Assembly (NCBI RefSeq): GCF_023516715.1 | Contig: NZ_JAMGSI010000002.1 | Location: 372,001-436,000, forward strand | Origin: Akkermansia massiliensis | GTDB lineage: Bacteria > Verrucomicrobiota > Verrucomicrobiia > Verrucomicrobiales > Akkermansiaceae | Direction of reading: 5' to 3' | Length of the DNA stretch: 64,000 nt | In this document: positions 7,692-17,078 of the stretch, piece after piece | Position numbering within the stretch: the stretch's first letter is position 1 | Layout of the letters: the number at the start of each line of letters is the position of its first letter | The notes under the pieces: generated by a model | Told to the model about the DNA's origin: nothing | What the model saw: only the letters and a program-made list of their open reading frames with translations | The model's database searches: none | Position numbers and translations under genes: made by a program

Positions 7692-8987
7692 ATGACAAAC
7701 GATATCAAAGCTTTAATTGACTACTACGAGAGGGAAAAAGGGCTCTCCCGTGAAAAAATTCTTCTCGCTCTGGAATCCGCTTTTCTCTCCGCCTACCGCA
7801 AGATGGTTCCCGGCTCCGGCAGCATCAACTACCTGAGGGCTGAAATCAACGTGGACAAGGGGAAGGTGCGCATCTTTGCGGATCTGGAAGTGGTGCCGGA
7901 TGAAGAATACTCCGACAAGTTCAACCAAATCCCCCTCTCCCTGGCCGTCAAGCTGGACCGGAACGCCGTCCTGCACGACCTGCTGCCCACCAACATCACG
8001 CCGAAGGGCTTTGGCCGCATCGCGGTACAGACTGCCCGCCAGACCATGCTCCAGAAGCTGCTGGATGCGGAAAAGGAAATGCTTTACGACGAGTTCAAGG
8101 ACCGCGCCGGCGATCTGGTGACGGGCACCATCCGCCGCTTTGAAAAGGGGGACATCTTTGTGGACCTCGGCAAATTCGAGGGCGTCATGACCTCCCGCGA
8201 ACGCGTGCCGAATGAAGACTACAGCGTCGGCGACCGCATGCGCTTCTACGTGGTGGAAGTGCGCACGGAAGCCCGCGGACCGGAAGTCATCCTCTCCCGC
8301 AGCCATCCGAATCTGGTGCGCCGCCTCTTTGAATCGGAAGTGGTGGAAATAGGCGACCAGACCGTAGAAATCCACGGCATCGCCCGTGAAGCGGGCTACC
8401 GCACCAAGGTGGCCGTCATCAGCCATGACGACAAGGTGGACCCGGTGGGCGCATGCGTAGGCATGCGCGGAGCCCGCGTCAAAAACATTGTCCGGGAGCT
8501 CAACAACGAAAAAGTGGACATCCTGGAATGGACGGAGGACCCCGTCATCTTCGTCCGGGAGGCCCTCAGCCCCGTGGAACCGCGGGAAATCACCGTGGAC
8601 GAGGAAGCCAAAAAAATCTTCGTCATCGTCCAGGACGACAAGGACCTCTCCAAGGCCATCGGCCGCAGGGGCCAGAACGCCCGCCTCACCTCCCGCCTGA
8701 TGGGCTGGGACGTCCAGGTGCGCGTCTTTGACGTCCAGGAAGCGGAAAAACGCCAGAACCAGGCCGCGGCCGAGGAAGTGATGCGCCAATGCCAGGCCGC
8801 CGCAAAGACCCTCAGCGAACAACTGGAAATCCCAGAAGAAACCGCCATGGGCCTAGTGACCATGGGTGGGACGGACCTGGTGGCCCTCACCGGATTTGAA
8901 GCTTCCGACATCGCGGAAAGCATGGGCATTCCCGCAGAGGAAGCCGCCCAGATTCTGGACAAGGCCCGGGACCTTATCTCCCAATAA
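7692..8987 (+). CDS. nusA: Transcription termination/antitermination factor NusA
   Basis: A 431-residue RNA polymerase-binding factor controlling pausing, termination and antitermination. Order of domains: N-terminal RNAP-binding domain (about 1-135, MTNDIKALIDYYEREKG start), S1 domain (about 136-205, GDLVTGTIRRFEKGDIFVDLG), and KH1/KH2 (about 230-350, with DPVGACVGMRGARVKNIVREL and SKAIGRRGQNARLTSRLMGW). A short C-terminal helix-hairpin-helix-like tail is present rather than the two acidic repeats of E. coli NusA. The ATG at 7692 is chosen because it matches the family N-terminus; upstream codons in frame run through the leader hairpin. infB follows after 42 bases. rimP, the usual upstream neighbour, is absent. 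Confidence 0.95.
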   Translation: MTNDIKALIDYYEREKGLSREKILLALESAFLSAYRKMVPGSGSINYLRAEINVDKGKVRIFADLEVVPDEEYSDKFNQIPLSLAVKLDRNAVLHDLLPTNITPKGFGRIAVQTARQTMLQKLLDAEKEMLYDEFKDRAGDLVTGTIRRFEKGDIFVDLGKFEGVMTSRERVPNEDYSVGDRMRFYVVEVRTEARGPEVILSRSHPNLVRRLFESEVVEIGDQTVEIHGIAREAGYRTKVAVISHDDKVDPVGACVGMRGARVKNIVRELNNEKVDILEWTEDPVIFVREALSPVEPREITVDEEAKKIFVIVQDDKDLSKAIGRRGQNARLTSRLMGWDVQVRVFDVQEAEKRQNQAAAEEVMRQCQAAAKTLSEQLEIPEETAMGLVTMGGTDLVALTGFEASDIAESMGIPAEEAAQILDKARDLISQ

Positions 8988-9029
8988 CCGTTGAGCGCGG
9001 CGCTCAATATCTAACAAACTTAAATTAAG

Positions 9030-11087
9030 ATGCCTAATAAACAAGAAGAGAACGAACCCAAAAAGGAAGTGTTGGATCTGATCGGCGGATCTCCCAAAAA
9101 GAAACGCGCACCCCAGCCGGAACCCGCACCGGCGCCATCCCGTCCTGCCCCGGTCAAGAAAGAAGCTCTCGACTTGCTTTCCGGCCCCAAGAAAAAAGCG
9201 CCCGCCTCCGCTCCCTCCGAGCCGGCTACCGCCCCTGCCCAGGCCGCACCCGCCGCAGAATCTGCCGCGCCTGCCCCCCAGGAAACGGACTCCGCAGACG
9301 ATAAAATCATCAACCTCAAGCCGCCCGTCTCCGTCTCCGAGCTGGCAGGCATGCTGCAAGCCAAGCCCTTCCAGATCATCAAGGACCTGATGGGCATGGG
9401 CATCTTCGCCAACCCGAATACGCCGCTGGACGCGGACGCCGTCAGCGCCATCTGCGACCTGCACGGCTACACCTTCGCCCGTGAAAAACGGGAAAAGGGC
9501 GGCGGCGTCAAGGCCCAGCAGGAACCGGTCAAGGAACCGGAACCCGTGCCGGTGGTGGAAGAACCCAAGGCCACCCTCATCCTGCGCACGCCCATCATCA
9601 CCGTCATGGGCCATGTGGACCACGGCAAAACCTCCCTGCTGGACTACATCCGCAAGGCGCGCGTAGCCAAGGGGGAAGCCGGGGGCATCACCCAGCACAT
9701 CGGCGCCTATACGGTGGAATACAACGGCAGCACCCTCACCTTCCTGGATACCCCGGGACACGCCATCTTCACGGAAATGCGCGCCCGCGGCGCGGACGTG
9801 ACGGACATCGTGGTACTGGTAGTGGCCGCCAATGACGGCATCATGCCCCAGACGAGGGAAGCCATCGCCCACTCCAAGGCGGCCGGCAAAACCATCATCG
9901 TGGCCATCAACAAATGCGACCTTCCGGCCGCAGACCCCGTCAAGACCAAGAGCGGCCTGATGGAGGAAGGACTGGTTCCCACGGACTTCGGCGGCGACGT
10001 GGAATGCGTGGAAGTCTCCGCCCTGACCGGCGACGGCATCGACGACCTTCTCGGCCTTCTCGTCCTCCAATCGGAAGTGCTCGAACTCCAGGCCAACCCC
10101 AAGGCCAACTGCCGCGCCTCCATCATTGAGGCCCGCGTGGAACCCGGCACGGGCAGCTCCGCCACGGCCATCGTGGAAAGCGGCACCATCCGCGTAGGCA
10201 TGCCCTTCATCTGCGGCCCGTACGCCGGCAAGGTGCGCGCCCTGGTCAACGACCACGGCGAACGCGTCAAAAAGGTGGGGCCCGGCATGCCCGTGGAAAT
10301 TACCGGCTTTTCCGAAACCCCGAACGTGGGCGACGAACTGGTGGAAATGGAAAACGAACGCGCCGCCAAGAAGCTGGGCGAAGAACGCCAGGAGGAACTG
10401 CGCAAGCAGCGCCTGGCCCAGCCCCGCAAGGCCCGCATGGAAGAACTGCTCGCCATGATGGGCGACGGCACCCAGAAAGCCCAGCTCAAGATCCTTCTCA
10501 AGGGGGACGTGCAGGGCTCCGTGGAAGCCATCAAGAAGGCCATTATGGACATCCAGTCGGACAAGGTGGAATGCGTCTTCCTGAACGCCTCCGCCGGCCC
10601 CATCTCGGAATCGGACGTGCTGCTGGCCTCCTCCTCGGACGCCGTCATCCTGGGCTTCAACGTCAAGGTGGAAGCCAACGCCGTGAAACTGCTCAAGCGG
10701 GAAGGCGTGCAGGTGAAGCTTTACTCCATCGTTTACGAACTCATCGACCAGGTGAGGGATGCCATGCTGGGTCTTCTGGAACCGGAAACGCGTGAAACCA
10801 TCATCGGCCACGCCAAAGTGCTCCAGGTCTTCAAACTCAACAAGGGCCGCGCGGCGGGCTGCATGGTGGAGGACGGAAAAATCCTCCGCAGCTGTGAAGC
10901 GCGCGTTATCCGCGACAAGACTCCCGTCTTTGACGGTAAAATGTCCACCCTGCGCCGCTTCCAGGATGAAGTGGAAGAAGTCAAGGCCGGCCTGGAATGC
11001 GGCATCCGCCTGGGCGACTTCAACGAATACGAGGCAGGCGACATCATCGAATGCTACACGCTGGAAAAAATCCAGCAAACGCTGTAA
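9030..11087 (+). CDS. infB: Translation initiation factor IF-2
   Basis: A GTPase (685 aa) that places initiator tRNA on the 30S subunit and promotes subunit joining. The N-terminal 90 residues are Lys/Pro/Ala-rich and disordered, including repeated 'EVLDLIGGSPKKK' / 'EALDLLSGPKKK' blocks. An IF2N-like helical domain follows (about 100-150), then the G domain: GHVDHGKT (P-loop, near 194-201), DTPGHAIF (G3) and NKCD (G4). Domains II, III and the C-terminal tRNA-binding domain IV complete the protein. It is shorter than E. coli IF-2 because the N-terminal region is reduced. It sits between nusA and rbfA in the conserved order. Confidence 0.97.
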   Translation: MPNKQEENEPKKEVLDLIGGSPKKKRAPQPEPAPAPSRPAPVKKEALDLLSGPKKKAPASAPSEPATAPAQAAPAAESAAPAPQETDSADDKIINLKPPVSVSELAGMLQAKPFQIIKDLMGMGIFANPNTPLDADAVSAICDLHGYTFAREKREKGGGVKAQQEPVKEPEPVPVVEEPKATLILRTPIITVMGHVDHGKTSLLDYIRKARVAKGEAGGITQHIGAYTVEYNGSTLTFLDTPGHAIFTEMRARGADVTDIVVLVVAANDGIMPQTREAIAHSKAAGKTIIVAINKCDLPAADPVKTKSGLMEEGLVPTDFGGDVECVEVSALTGDGIDDLLGLLVLQSEVLELQANPKANCRASIIEARVEPGTGSSATAIVESGTIRVGMPFICGPYAGKVRALVNDHGERVKKVGPGMPVEITGFSETPNVGDELVEMENERAAKKLGEERQEELRKQRLAQPRKARMEELLAMMGDGTQKAQLKILLKGDVQGSVEAIKKAIMDIQSDKVECVFLNASAGPISESDVLLASSSDAVILGFNVKVEANAVKLLKREGVQVKLYSIVYELIDQVRDAMLGLLEPETRETIIGHAKVLQVFKLNKGRAAGCMVEDGKILRSCEARVIRDKTPVFDGKMSTLRRFQDEVEEVKAGLECGIRLGDFNEYEAGDIIECYTLEKIQQTL

Positions 11088-11108
11088 CCCCAAGCAGGAA
11101 CCATATAA

Positions 11109-11164
11109 CAGGGATGGACGCCCCTTTCACGCCTCTCCGGGCGTTCAAAGAAGCTCCATCCCTG
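11109..11164 (+). promoter_or_regulatory. Long inverted repeat between infB and rbfA
   Basis: CAGGGATGGA (11109-11118) pairs perfectly with TCCATCCCTG (11155-11164), and inside it CGCCC (11119-11123) pairs with GGGCG (11139-11143). A pyrimidine-rich run follows but no clean T-tract. It could be a partial terminator, an RNase processing site or an mRNA-stability element within the operon. Confidence 0.4.
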
Positions 11165-11231
11165 TCCTTTCTCCCCCATTCTTCCTTCTCCGATTGAACC
11201 AATCGGTCCATCCATCACTCTATCCCTTCAT

Positions 11232-11609
11232 ATGAGCAGACGCACTGACAAGGTAAATGAACTCCTCCGCCGTGAAATAGGCACCACCATCCAGCGGGAC
11301 TTTGAATTCCCCGGAACGATTGTCACCGTTATTGAAGTGGAAGTGACGGACGACTTGAAAGAAGGAAAAGTATGGGTAGGCGTCGTAGGAAAAATGTCCC
11401 CCGCCCAGGTGCTGGAAAAACTGAACTCCAGGCATGGCCTCATCCAGTCCGCCGTAGCCAAGCGCGTGGTGCTGCGCAACACGCCGCGCCTGTCGTTCCG
11501 GCTGGACGACTCCGCCCAGCGCGGCGTTGACCTGGTCAACCTCCTGGAAGACATTGATAAAAACCTTCCCAAAGCCCCTCCGGCCGATCCGGAAAACGGC
11601 GAGGAATAA
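11232..11609 (+). CDS. rbfA: Ribosome-binding factor A
   Basis: A 125-residue KH-type protein needed for late 16S rRNA maturation and 30S assembly. The start 'MSRRTDKVNELLRREIGTTI', the 'VTVIEVEVTDDLKEGKVWVGVVG' strand pair and 'AKRVVLRNTPRLSFRLDDSAQRGVDLVNLL' (with the family's P-x-L-x-F-x-x-D-D/E-S motif) define it. The acidic, Pro-rich C-terminal tail is common. It is the last gene of the nusA-infB-rbfA operon and is followed by a strong terminator. truB, often next, is not here. Confidence 0.95.
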   Translation: MSRRTDKVNELLRREIGTTIQRDFEFPGTIVTVIEVEVTDDLKEGKVWVGVVGKMSPAQVLEKLNSRHGLIQSAVAKRVVLRNTPRLSFRLDDSAQRGVDLVNLLEDIDKNLPKAPPADPENGEE

Positions 11610-11635
11610 AACCCTGCTGAACAGTAAAAAATCCT

Positions 11636-11667
11636 CCTTGTCTTTTTGCAAGACAAGGATTTCTTTT
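11636..11667 (+). terminator. Intrinsic terminator of the nusA-infB-rbfA operon
   Basis: CCTTGTCTT (11636-11644), a 5-base loop, AAGACAAGG (11650-11658), then ATTTCTTTTT. The 9-base perfect stem with a T-rich tail begins 27 bases after the rbfA stop. Confidence 0.8.
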
Positions 11668-11774
11668 TCCGGCTAAAAGCACGGAGGCAATCGCCGTGCC
11701 GTGTTTACGGACAGGCAAAACGGCGAAGTGGAATTGGCAGGATGATTTCTTCAGGGGAAATTCTGTAACAGATA

Positions 11775-11799
11775 CAAGGGCCGGGAGGCCCTTGTTCCC
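11775..11799. repeat. Hairpin repeat, copy B
   Basis: CAAGGGCC-GGGA-GGCCCTTG then TTCCC; 24 of 25 bases match copy A (2367-2391) in the same orientation. Flanking A and T extend the stem to 9 pairs here. It is 44 bases beyond the stop of the minus-strand sulfatase gene, as copy A is beyond the polyferredoxin gene. Confidence 0.6.
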
Positions 11800-11842
11800 A
11801 GAGGAACCGTTACCGGGAAACGGGGTGGAATTTATTTCTTCC

Positions 11843-14800
11843 TTACCTCGTCACCTTCAACCTCAGGAACCGGCGTGCCGGGGCGCTTTCCTCCAGAGCC
11901 GCCGTATCACGGAATTCCCCGCGGACACCGGCCGGAGTGACTATTCCTTCATCGGACCATTCCTTCAAGTCGGACGAACTTTCCACACTGAACGCCACAT
12001 CCGCCGCTTCCGGATTTACCGGCCAGGAAAGCACGAGGTATTTTTTGCCCCCTTCCTCCCGGATCGCCAGCCCCGTCACGCTTCCGCACGGTTTGTTGGG
12101 GTCCAGGCCCGTTGCATACTTCATCAGGTTGGTGACCCCGTCTCCGGCGGGACAGGCATCCGGAGCCATCTGGTCCTCCGGCGTTCCGTCCCCGAAGTTG
12201 TCCTTTTTCCACTTATCGTACCCTGCCGGGGCCGGAGCCGCGGACTGGGTCAGCGTGAACGTTCTTTCCTCGCCGCCGCACTGGACGGTAACCACGGCCA
12301 CCCGTTCCGTTTGCTGGGCGTTGGCTTCCATTTGAATGTCCAGCGTGGCAGTTCCGGAGCCTGAAGCCGGCCGGATCGTGACGCAGGCCTGGTCACAGGA
12401 GGCCGTCCATGGAAGCTGCGTCTGCACGGTCAGCGTGGTGGAGGCAGCGGCAAACCCTACGGTTTCCTCCGTTTTGTCAATATTGACGGGGTTTACGTAT
12501 TCATAGCTGAAGGCGCTGGCGGGAATCTCCTGCTTGCTTATTCCCGGCCCCTCCCATTGCATGGTGAGGGCAGAGCCGGAGGCGTGGCCCACATAACCGA
12601 TGCGGATGGGATGCACCCCCGCCGCAAGCCGGACGGCCTGTACCGCATTGGGCGTGACTTCCGAACCCTGCCGGGCATTGGAGTTGGCTTCCGTGCCCGG
12701 CGTATAGGCGTAGTCGGCATCAATGAGCTGCATGCCGTGCAGGTGTACGAAGGCTTTGGATCCCGCGTTGGAATCCGTCTGAAGGTAGAATTTGTACTCC
12801 CCTGTAACGGGAACGGTAAGGTAGCCCGTGAGTTCCACCCCCTTTTGAGCGGCGGAACCGGCATTCACGCTGAGAGAAGACACAGCGCCTGTGACAGAGG
12901 GAGCCTCTTCCATCTGGCGGAAGTCGGGCACCCAGTCAAAACCACGGTTCCAGTAGCGCATCTTCAGACCTTGCCGGAGATTGGCCGGAGCCGTTGCAGC
13001 GGGCACGTCACCGGCATTCAGAGTTCCATTCGTGGAAGGCAGGGAGCGCCGCACAGACAAGGCCCGGGCCTTCATCTTCGCCTGCAAGTCCGGACGGGAG
13101 GAGGCGAGATTGGAAGCTTCCTGCGGGTCTTTTTCAGTATCATAAATCTGGAAGTCCTGATCCGTCCCGGAAATGTTGAAACGCACGCCTTTAAGGCCAT
13201 CCACAAACACGACCTGCTGCAAACCGCGGGGAGAGCTTTTGTGGTGCGACAGGAAGTCCTGATAGGAGGCGCCATTGCCGCCATAGTTATATTCGGAATA
13301 AATCAGGCTCTCCTTCTGGCGTTCCGGAACGCCGGCCAGCGTCGGCAGCAGGGAAACGCCGTCGCAACGCGCAGGAACCGCCACGCCCGCCGCATCCGCA
13401 AAGGTAGCCATCCAGTCATGGAACTGGCAGGCATTCAGGCTGATGCCGTTGGCAGGAATCACGCCGGGCCAGCGCACCAGGGTGGGCACGCGCATGCCGC
13501 CCTCCCAGCAGTCGCGCTTGATGCCGTCCATCATGCCGTAGCTTTGGAAGAAGGCGGGATTCTGCGCCCCCCGCTGGTGCTGCCCGTCCGAACCGCTTTC
13601 ATTATGAGGTCCGTTGTCGGAGGTAAAGACGATCATCGTGTTGTCATCAATTCCCAAATCCTTGAGCGTTTGAATCAAATCCCCCATCACATCATCCACG
13701 CGCCTGATCATGGTGGCGTGGCGTTTCTCCGTCTGGTTGGGGGAGGCGTCATTGATTCCCTCATTGTCCGGATGGATGTAGGTATCCTTGGAGAAGGTTC
13801 CTTCCACCCCGGCCGCTGCCGCCCGCTGCGCCGTAGCCGTGTTGGAGGCTTCATACCCGTCCTCATTCCCGGCCACCCACTGCAAGCCTCCCTTGAGGCC
13901 CGGTTTGGGGGGATAGGCGCACGCGGGCACCGCCAGGGAACCGTGCGGAGCGGGGAAGGCCAGGTACAGGAAGAAGGGCTGGGTGGCCGATTTGGCATGG
14001 TGGTCCACGATCCACTGCTTGGCGCGCGCGCCGAACAGGTCCGTGTCATAAGCCGTATCCGGAACCTTGTTCGTCACATTGGCGAAGGCGGGGGAAGAGG
14101 CGCCGTCATTGTATTCGTAAATGTTCTTGGATTCCGTGATGTAGTGGTAGTGCCCCGTCAGGTGCTCCATAATCCCGTAAAAGTAATCGAATCCGCGTTC
14201 GTTGGGGCGGGCATACAAGCCGGACGGCCCCTGCCCGTAGCCGCCGATGCCCCATTTGCCGACAGCCGCCGTATGGTACCCGGCGCCTTTCAGCACCGTG
14301 GCCAGCGTGTGGGAGTTTTCTATGGGATAATCAAAGCTGTTGTTGCGGATAACGCGGGAATGGCCCTGGTGCACCCCCAGCAGCAGGGAGGCGCGGGCCG
14401 GAGCGCAAACGGGCGCGGCGCTGTAATGGCGCCGCAATTGCATCCCTTCCGTCGCCATGGAATTCAGCTGCGGCGTCTTGAAGCTGTTGCGCCGCGTCAC
14501 CGTTCTTCCGTTCTTGTCCTGATGGTTCCAGTTTTCTTCCAGGTCGCCCCAGCCCATGTCATCCACCAGCACGAAGATGATATTGGGCCTGGCCCCGGAA
14601 ACATGCCCCGGCATGGCCGGCTTTTCCGCCACATCCGTCTGAAGCGTCAGCAATTTGGCCGCCTCATCATAATTCCATGAAACCGCCCCTTTCGGCAGTT
14701 CCTTCACGGTGATGGAGGCGGTCGTTTCCGGCTTGAACTGCACGCCCAGCGTATGCCTGCCCGGCCACGCGGCAATGAGATCTTCAAAAGAGGAATCAAA

Positions 14801-16099
14801 CAGGACAACGTATTCCCGCGCCTGCAGGGAGGGGCTCTCCGGCTGTACGGCTGACTTTTGCGGCACGCCGTCCAGCACGGATACATGGACGCGCCCCAGC
14901 GTCAGGGAAGAGCTGGGCAGGGAAATGTCCCCCTCCACGGAAAGAGCGCCTCCGGGCGCATAAGTGATCGTCCCCGGAAACGTGCCGCTGCCGCCCAGCG
15001 TGCAGCTCCCCTGCACCACCAGGTCCACCGCCGGAATCTCCCCGTCAAAATGGATGGAGGAGTTGTTCAGCGTAATCGTTACATTCCTGCCCACGTTCCG
15101 GATTTCCCCCGCCTTGACGTGCCGGTCCGTATAAGTCACCCGGGCGTCATCCAGAATCGTCTGTTTCAGCGTCCCCTTGTCACCGGTAATGCCGGATGAG
15201 CCGGAAAGCGTCACATTCCCGTCCACTCCAGTTTCCGCCAGGTCCAGCGTGGAATTTTCCAGCGCAAATTCCGTGTTCGCGCCGATGTTCCATTGGCCGG
15301 ACGCCTTGGCAGAGGTTCCGGAAAAAGTCACGGAGGCCTTCTCCTGCGTCACCAGGGAGCCCTGGTACAGGGACATGCCCTCCAGCCGCCCGGCGTCTTC
15401 CACCGTAATCGTATTGCTCATGCCCCGGTCCGCCAGGTCCAGCGTGGGCATTCCCTTCCCGGCATTCATTACAAAACCGATGAGGCCGGAAATATTATTC
15501 AGCAGCATTCCTTCTCCAATGCGCACGGCTCCCCCTCCCGTCACCGTCACGCGCCGCGGAGCATCATTTTCAGAAGTCAGGGAATACAATCCTCCGGAGG
15601 GAGCTCCATCGTCCTGCCCCACATAAAAACAGCGGCCTTCTGCCACATTCCACTCCTGGTCGGCGGCTACGCGCAGCTGCGCAATCCCGAAATCCGCATT
15701 ATAACCGCCCGTGCTCGTGTTTTCCACGGTAATGCCGCCCGTCTCCACGCGCAGATATACGCCGGAAGAAGTATTCAACACGAAGAGCTGGACCTTTCCT
15801 CCCGGCTGATTGTTAACTCCCGCCACCCGGATTCCTTTCAAATACCGTCCTCCGGACCCCAACCCGCCTATATTGGTCATGCCAGCCGAGTCTGTCCCGT
15901 TCGTGACCATCCAATGCGTGTAGGCGGAGGCCGACGCGCCGGGAGCAGCCGCCGGCGCGCTTCCGTTCAGAGCCCAGTTTGACAAGTTCGACCAGGGAGA
16001 CGCCGCCCCTTTCCAGACATATTCATCGGCGGCAGACCTGGCTGGCGCGAGAAATAATAAAGAAGGAACAAGAACAGATAAGAAACGGTACAGGAACAT
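11843..16099 (-). CDS. Secreted multidomain sulfatase with beta-solenoid-like N-terminus, PA14 and BACON modules
   Basis: A 1418-residue exported enzyme. The ATG at 16099 gives a good signal peptide (MFLYRFLSVLVPSLLFLAPARSA); ATGs at 16132 and 16147 are alternatives. Residues about 25-485 are Gly/Ser/Thr-rich repeated strands resembling autotransporter-type beta-solenoid passengers. The arylsulfatase domain (about 503-1040) starts RPNIIFVLVDDMGWGD, with metal-ligand Asp pair and the formylglycine site C565 in CAPARASLLLG; 'AAVGKWGIGG' and 'VFTSDNGPHNESG' hold further active-site residues. A PA14-like domain (about 1060-1200) and a BACON-like domain (about 1203-1286) follow, then a tail with 'DGVTNLMKYATGLDPN', common in verrucomicrobial secreted proteins. 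It should remove sulfate from a host glycan, plausibly mucin; the exact linkage cannot be read. The Cys-type site requires a formylglycine-generating or anaerobic maturase enzyme not in the window. Confidence 0.9.
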   Translation of the reverse strand: MFLYRFLSVLVPSLLFLAPARSAADEYVWKGAASPWSNLSNWALNGSAPAAAPGASASAYTHWMVTNGTDSAGMTNIGGLGSGGRYLKGIRVAGVNNQPGGKVQLFVLNTSSGVYLRVETGGITVENTSTGGYNADFGIAQLRVAADQEWNVAEGRCFYVGQDDGAPSGGLYSLTSENDAPRRVTVTGGGAVRIGEGMLLNNISGLIGFVMNAGKGMPTLDLADRGMSNTITVEDAGRLEGMSLYQGSLVTQEKASVTFSGTSAKASGQWNIGANTEFALENSTLDLAETGVDGNVTLSGSSGITGDKGTLKQTILDDARVTYTDRHVKAGEIRNVGRNVTITLNNSSIHFDGEIPAVDLVVQGSCTLGGSGTFPGTITYAPGGALSVEGDISLPSSSLTLGRVHVSVLDGVPQKSAVQPESPSLQAREYVVLFDSSFEDLIAAWPGRHTLGVQFKPETTASITVKELPKGAVSWNYDEAAKLLTLQTDVAEKPAMPGHVSGARPNIIFVLVDDMGWGDLEENWNHQDKNGRTVTRRNSFKTPQLNSMATEGMQLRRHYSAAPVCAPARASLLLGVHQGHSRVIRNNSFDYPIENSHTLATVLKGAGYHTAAVGKWGIGGYGQGPSGLYARPNERGFDYFYGIMEHLTGHYHYITESKNIYEYNDGASSPAFANVTNKVPDTAYDTDLFGARAKQWIVDHHAKSATQPFFLYLAFPAPHGSLAVPACAYPPKPGLKGGLQWVAGNEDGYEASNTATAQRAAAAGVEGTFSKDTYIHPDNEGINDASPNQTEKRHATMIRRVDDVMGDLIQTLKDLGIDDNTMIVFTSDNGPHNESGSDGQHQRGAQNPAFFQSYGMMDGIKRDCWEGGMRVPTLVRWPGVIPANGISLNACQFHDWMATFADAAGVAVPARCDGVSLLPTLAGVPERQKESLIYSEYNYGGNGASYQDFLSHHKSSPRGLQQVVFVDGLKGVRFNISGTDQDFQIYDTEKDPQEASNLASSRPDLQAKMKARALSVRRSLPSTNGTLNAGDVPAATAPANLRQGLKMRYWNRGFDWVPDFRQMEEAPSVTGAVSSLSVNAGSAAQKGVELTGYLTVPVTGEYKFYLQTDSNAGSKAFVHLHGMQLIDADYAYTPGTEANSNARQGSEVTPNAVQAVRLAAGVHPIRIGYVGHASGSALTMQWEGPGISKQEIPASAFSYEYVNPVNIDKTEETVGFAAASTTLTVQTQLPWTASCDQACVTIRPASGSGTATLDIQMEANAQQTERVAVVTVQCGGEERTFTLTQSAAPAPAGYDKWKKDNFGDGTPEDQMAPDACPAGDGVTNLMKYATGLDPNKPCGSVTGLAIREEGGKKYLVLSWPVNPEAADVAFSVESSSDLKEWSDEGIVTPAGVRGEFRDTAALEESAPARRFLRLKVTR

Positions 16100-16213
16100 G
16101 GCAAGCTGGCGGAAAAGTGATTCAAGAGGCATCAGGCTAAAGAACAAACTGCCTGAGGAATCATGTTGATTACTGATATTAAATATTAAAAAGTGTTAGA
16201 TTCTGCTAACTGA

Positions 16214-16251
16214 AAATAAAAAAGCCGCCAATTTCAAAAAACGGACGGCTT
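16214..16251 (-). terminator. Terminator of the PEP-CTERM gene
   Basis: On the minus strand AAGCCGTCC and GGCGGCTT flank a T-rich loop and are followed by TTTTTTATTTT. The stem has one bulge. It begins 26 bases after the PEP-CTERM gene stop and separates it from the sulfatase gene. Confidence 0.65.
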
Positions 16252-16276
16252 GATCAAATGTTTCAGGAGCATGGAC

Positions 16277-17038
16277 TTAAAGTCTGCGGCGGCGCATCAT
16301 CAGCGCAGCCAGCCCCAGAAGACCCAGGGAGGCCGTGGCAGGTTCGGGAACCACCAAATCACCGTTAATCTGAATTCCCGAAAGCCCGGCAAAGCAGCCC
16401 TTGTTATAAGCGCTGTTATTGGAAGCCGTGATGGTGATGGTCAGGGATTCCCCGGCTTTCAGCAGAAAATCATCGTACGTGTGGCTTCCCGTATGAATGC
16501 CGGTCCATGCGCCGGTGGAACCATTGGCGGCGGTGGAACCGTTATAGGTCAGCGTCTGGTCCGGCTGCCCGTCAATGGAGAGAGTCATATCGACAGGTTT
16601 GTTGAAATTGCCTTCATATCCGCCCACATAACCATTATTGGCTATACCGCCACCGCCATTCTGGGCAGCCCCCGCACCCGTGAACCCGACCATGGACAAG
16701 TCAATGGAAGATATCAGCATGTCGTGGGAACCGGTATTGGTGAATGTGAAGGAAACGCTCCATGTATTGTTTCCGGCGCCTCCCACATTGGCATTGGGAG
16801 AAAACACGGAGGCCGGAATGGAACCTGAGGCCAGGAGGTCATTGCCCGAGGTGCTCTTGCTGAAATCGTCAGAACTGATCGAGGTGGAGGAAGTGAGCCC
16901 TACATCGGATGTCGTGTTCACCGTGACGGTATCCAGGGAAGTGCCGGTCCGGTTAAAAGTAGTGGAACACAACACCGCAGCCTGGGAAACTGCTGTTCCA
17001 AAAGTCAGGGAGGCAATGATTATCAATGATTTCTTCAT
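16277..17038 (-). CDS. PEP-CTERM sorting domain protein
   Basis: A 253-residue secreted protein. It begins with a signal peptide (MKKSLIIIASLTFGTAVSQA) and ends with the sorting tail VPEPATASLGLLGLAALMMR plus Arg residues: a V-P-E-P motif, hydrophobic helix and basic end, processed by an exosortase and typical of Verrucomicrobiota. The body (about 22-225) is Thr/Ser/Asn/Gly-rich beta-sandwich-like sequence with 'NNTWSVSFTFTNTGSHDMLISSIDL', suggesting a surface or extracellular matrix protein. No catalytic motif is seen. It is divergent from cstA across a region dense in dyads and has its own terminator. Confidence 0.88.
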   Translation of the reverse strand: MKKSLIIIASLTFGTAVSQAAVLCSTTFNRTGTSLDTVTVNTTSDVGLTSSTSISSDDFSKSTSGNDLLASGSIPASVFSPNANVGGAGNNTWSVSFTFTNTGSHDMLISSIDLSMVGFTGAGAAQNGGGGIANNGYVGGYEGNFNKPVDMTLSIDGQPDQTLTYNGSTAANGSTGAWTGIHTGSHTYDDFLLKAGESLTITITASNNSAYNKGCFAGLSGIQINGDLVVPEPATASLGLLGLAALMMRRRRL

Positions 17039-17078
17039 AACTAGGAGAGGTTGGATGAAAGCAACCTTTATCCCTTAG

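Noticed and set aside
9030-9300. Low-complexity repeats at the start of infB
   Set aside because: Ala/Pro/Lys-rich disordered N-terminal regions are normal for IF-2.
8853-11093. Minus-strand open frame of about 746 codons
   Set aside because: Antisense to nusA 3' end and infB. It is His/Phe/Val/Gly-rich with no domain, typical of the complement of GC-rich coding sequence.
12557-14680. Plus-strand open frame of about 707 codons
   Set aside because: Antisense to the sulfatase gene, which has clear domains and a signal peptide.
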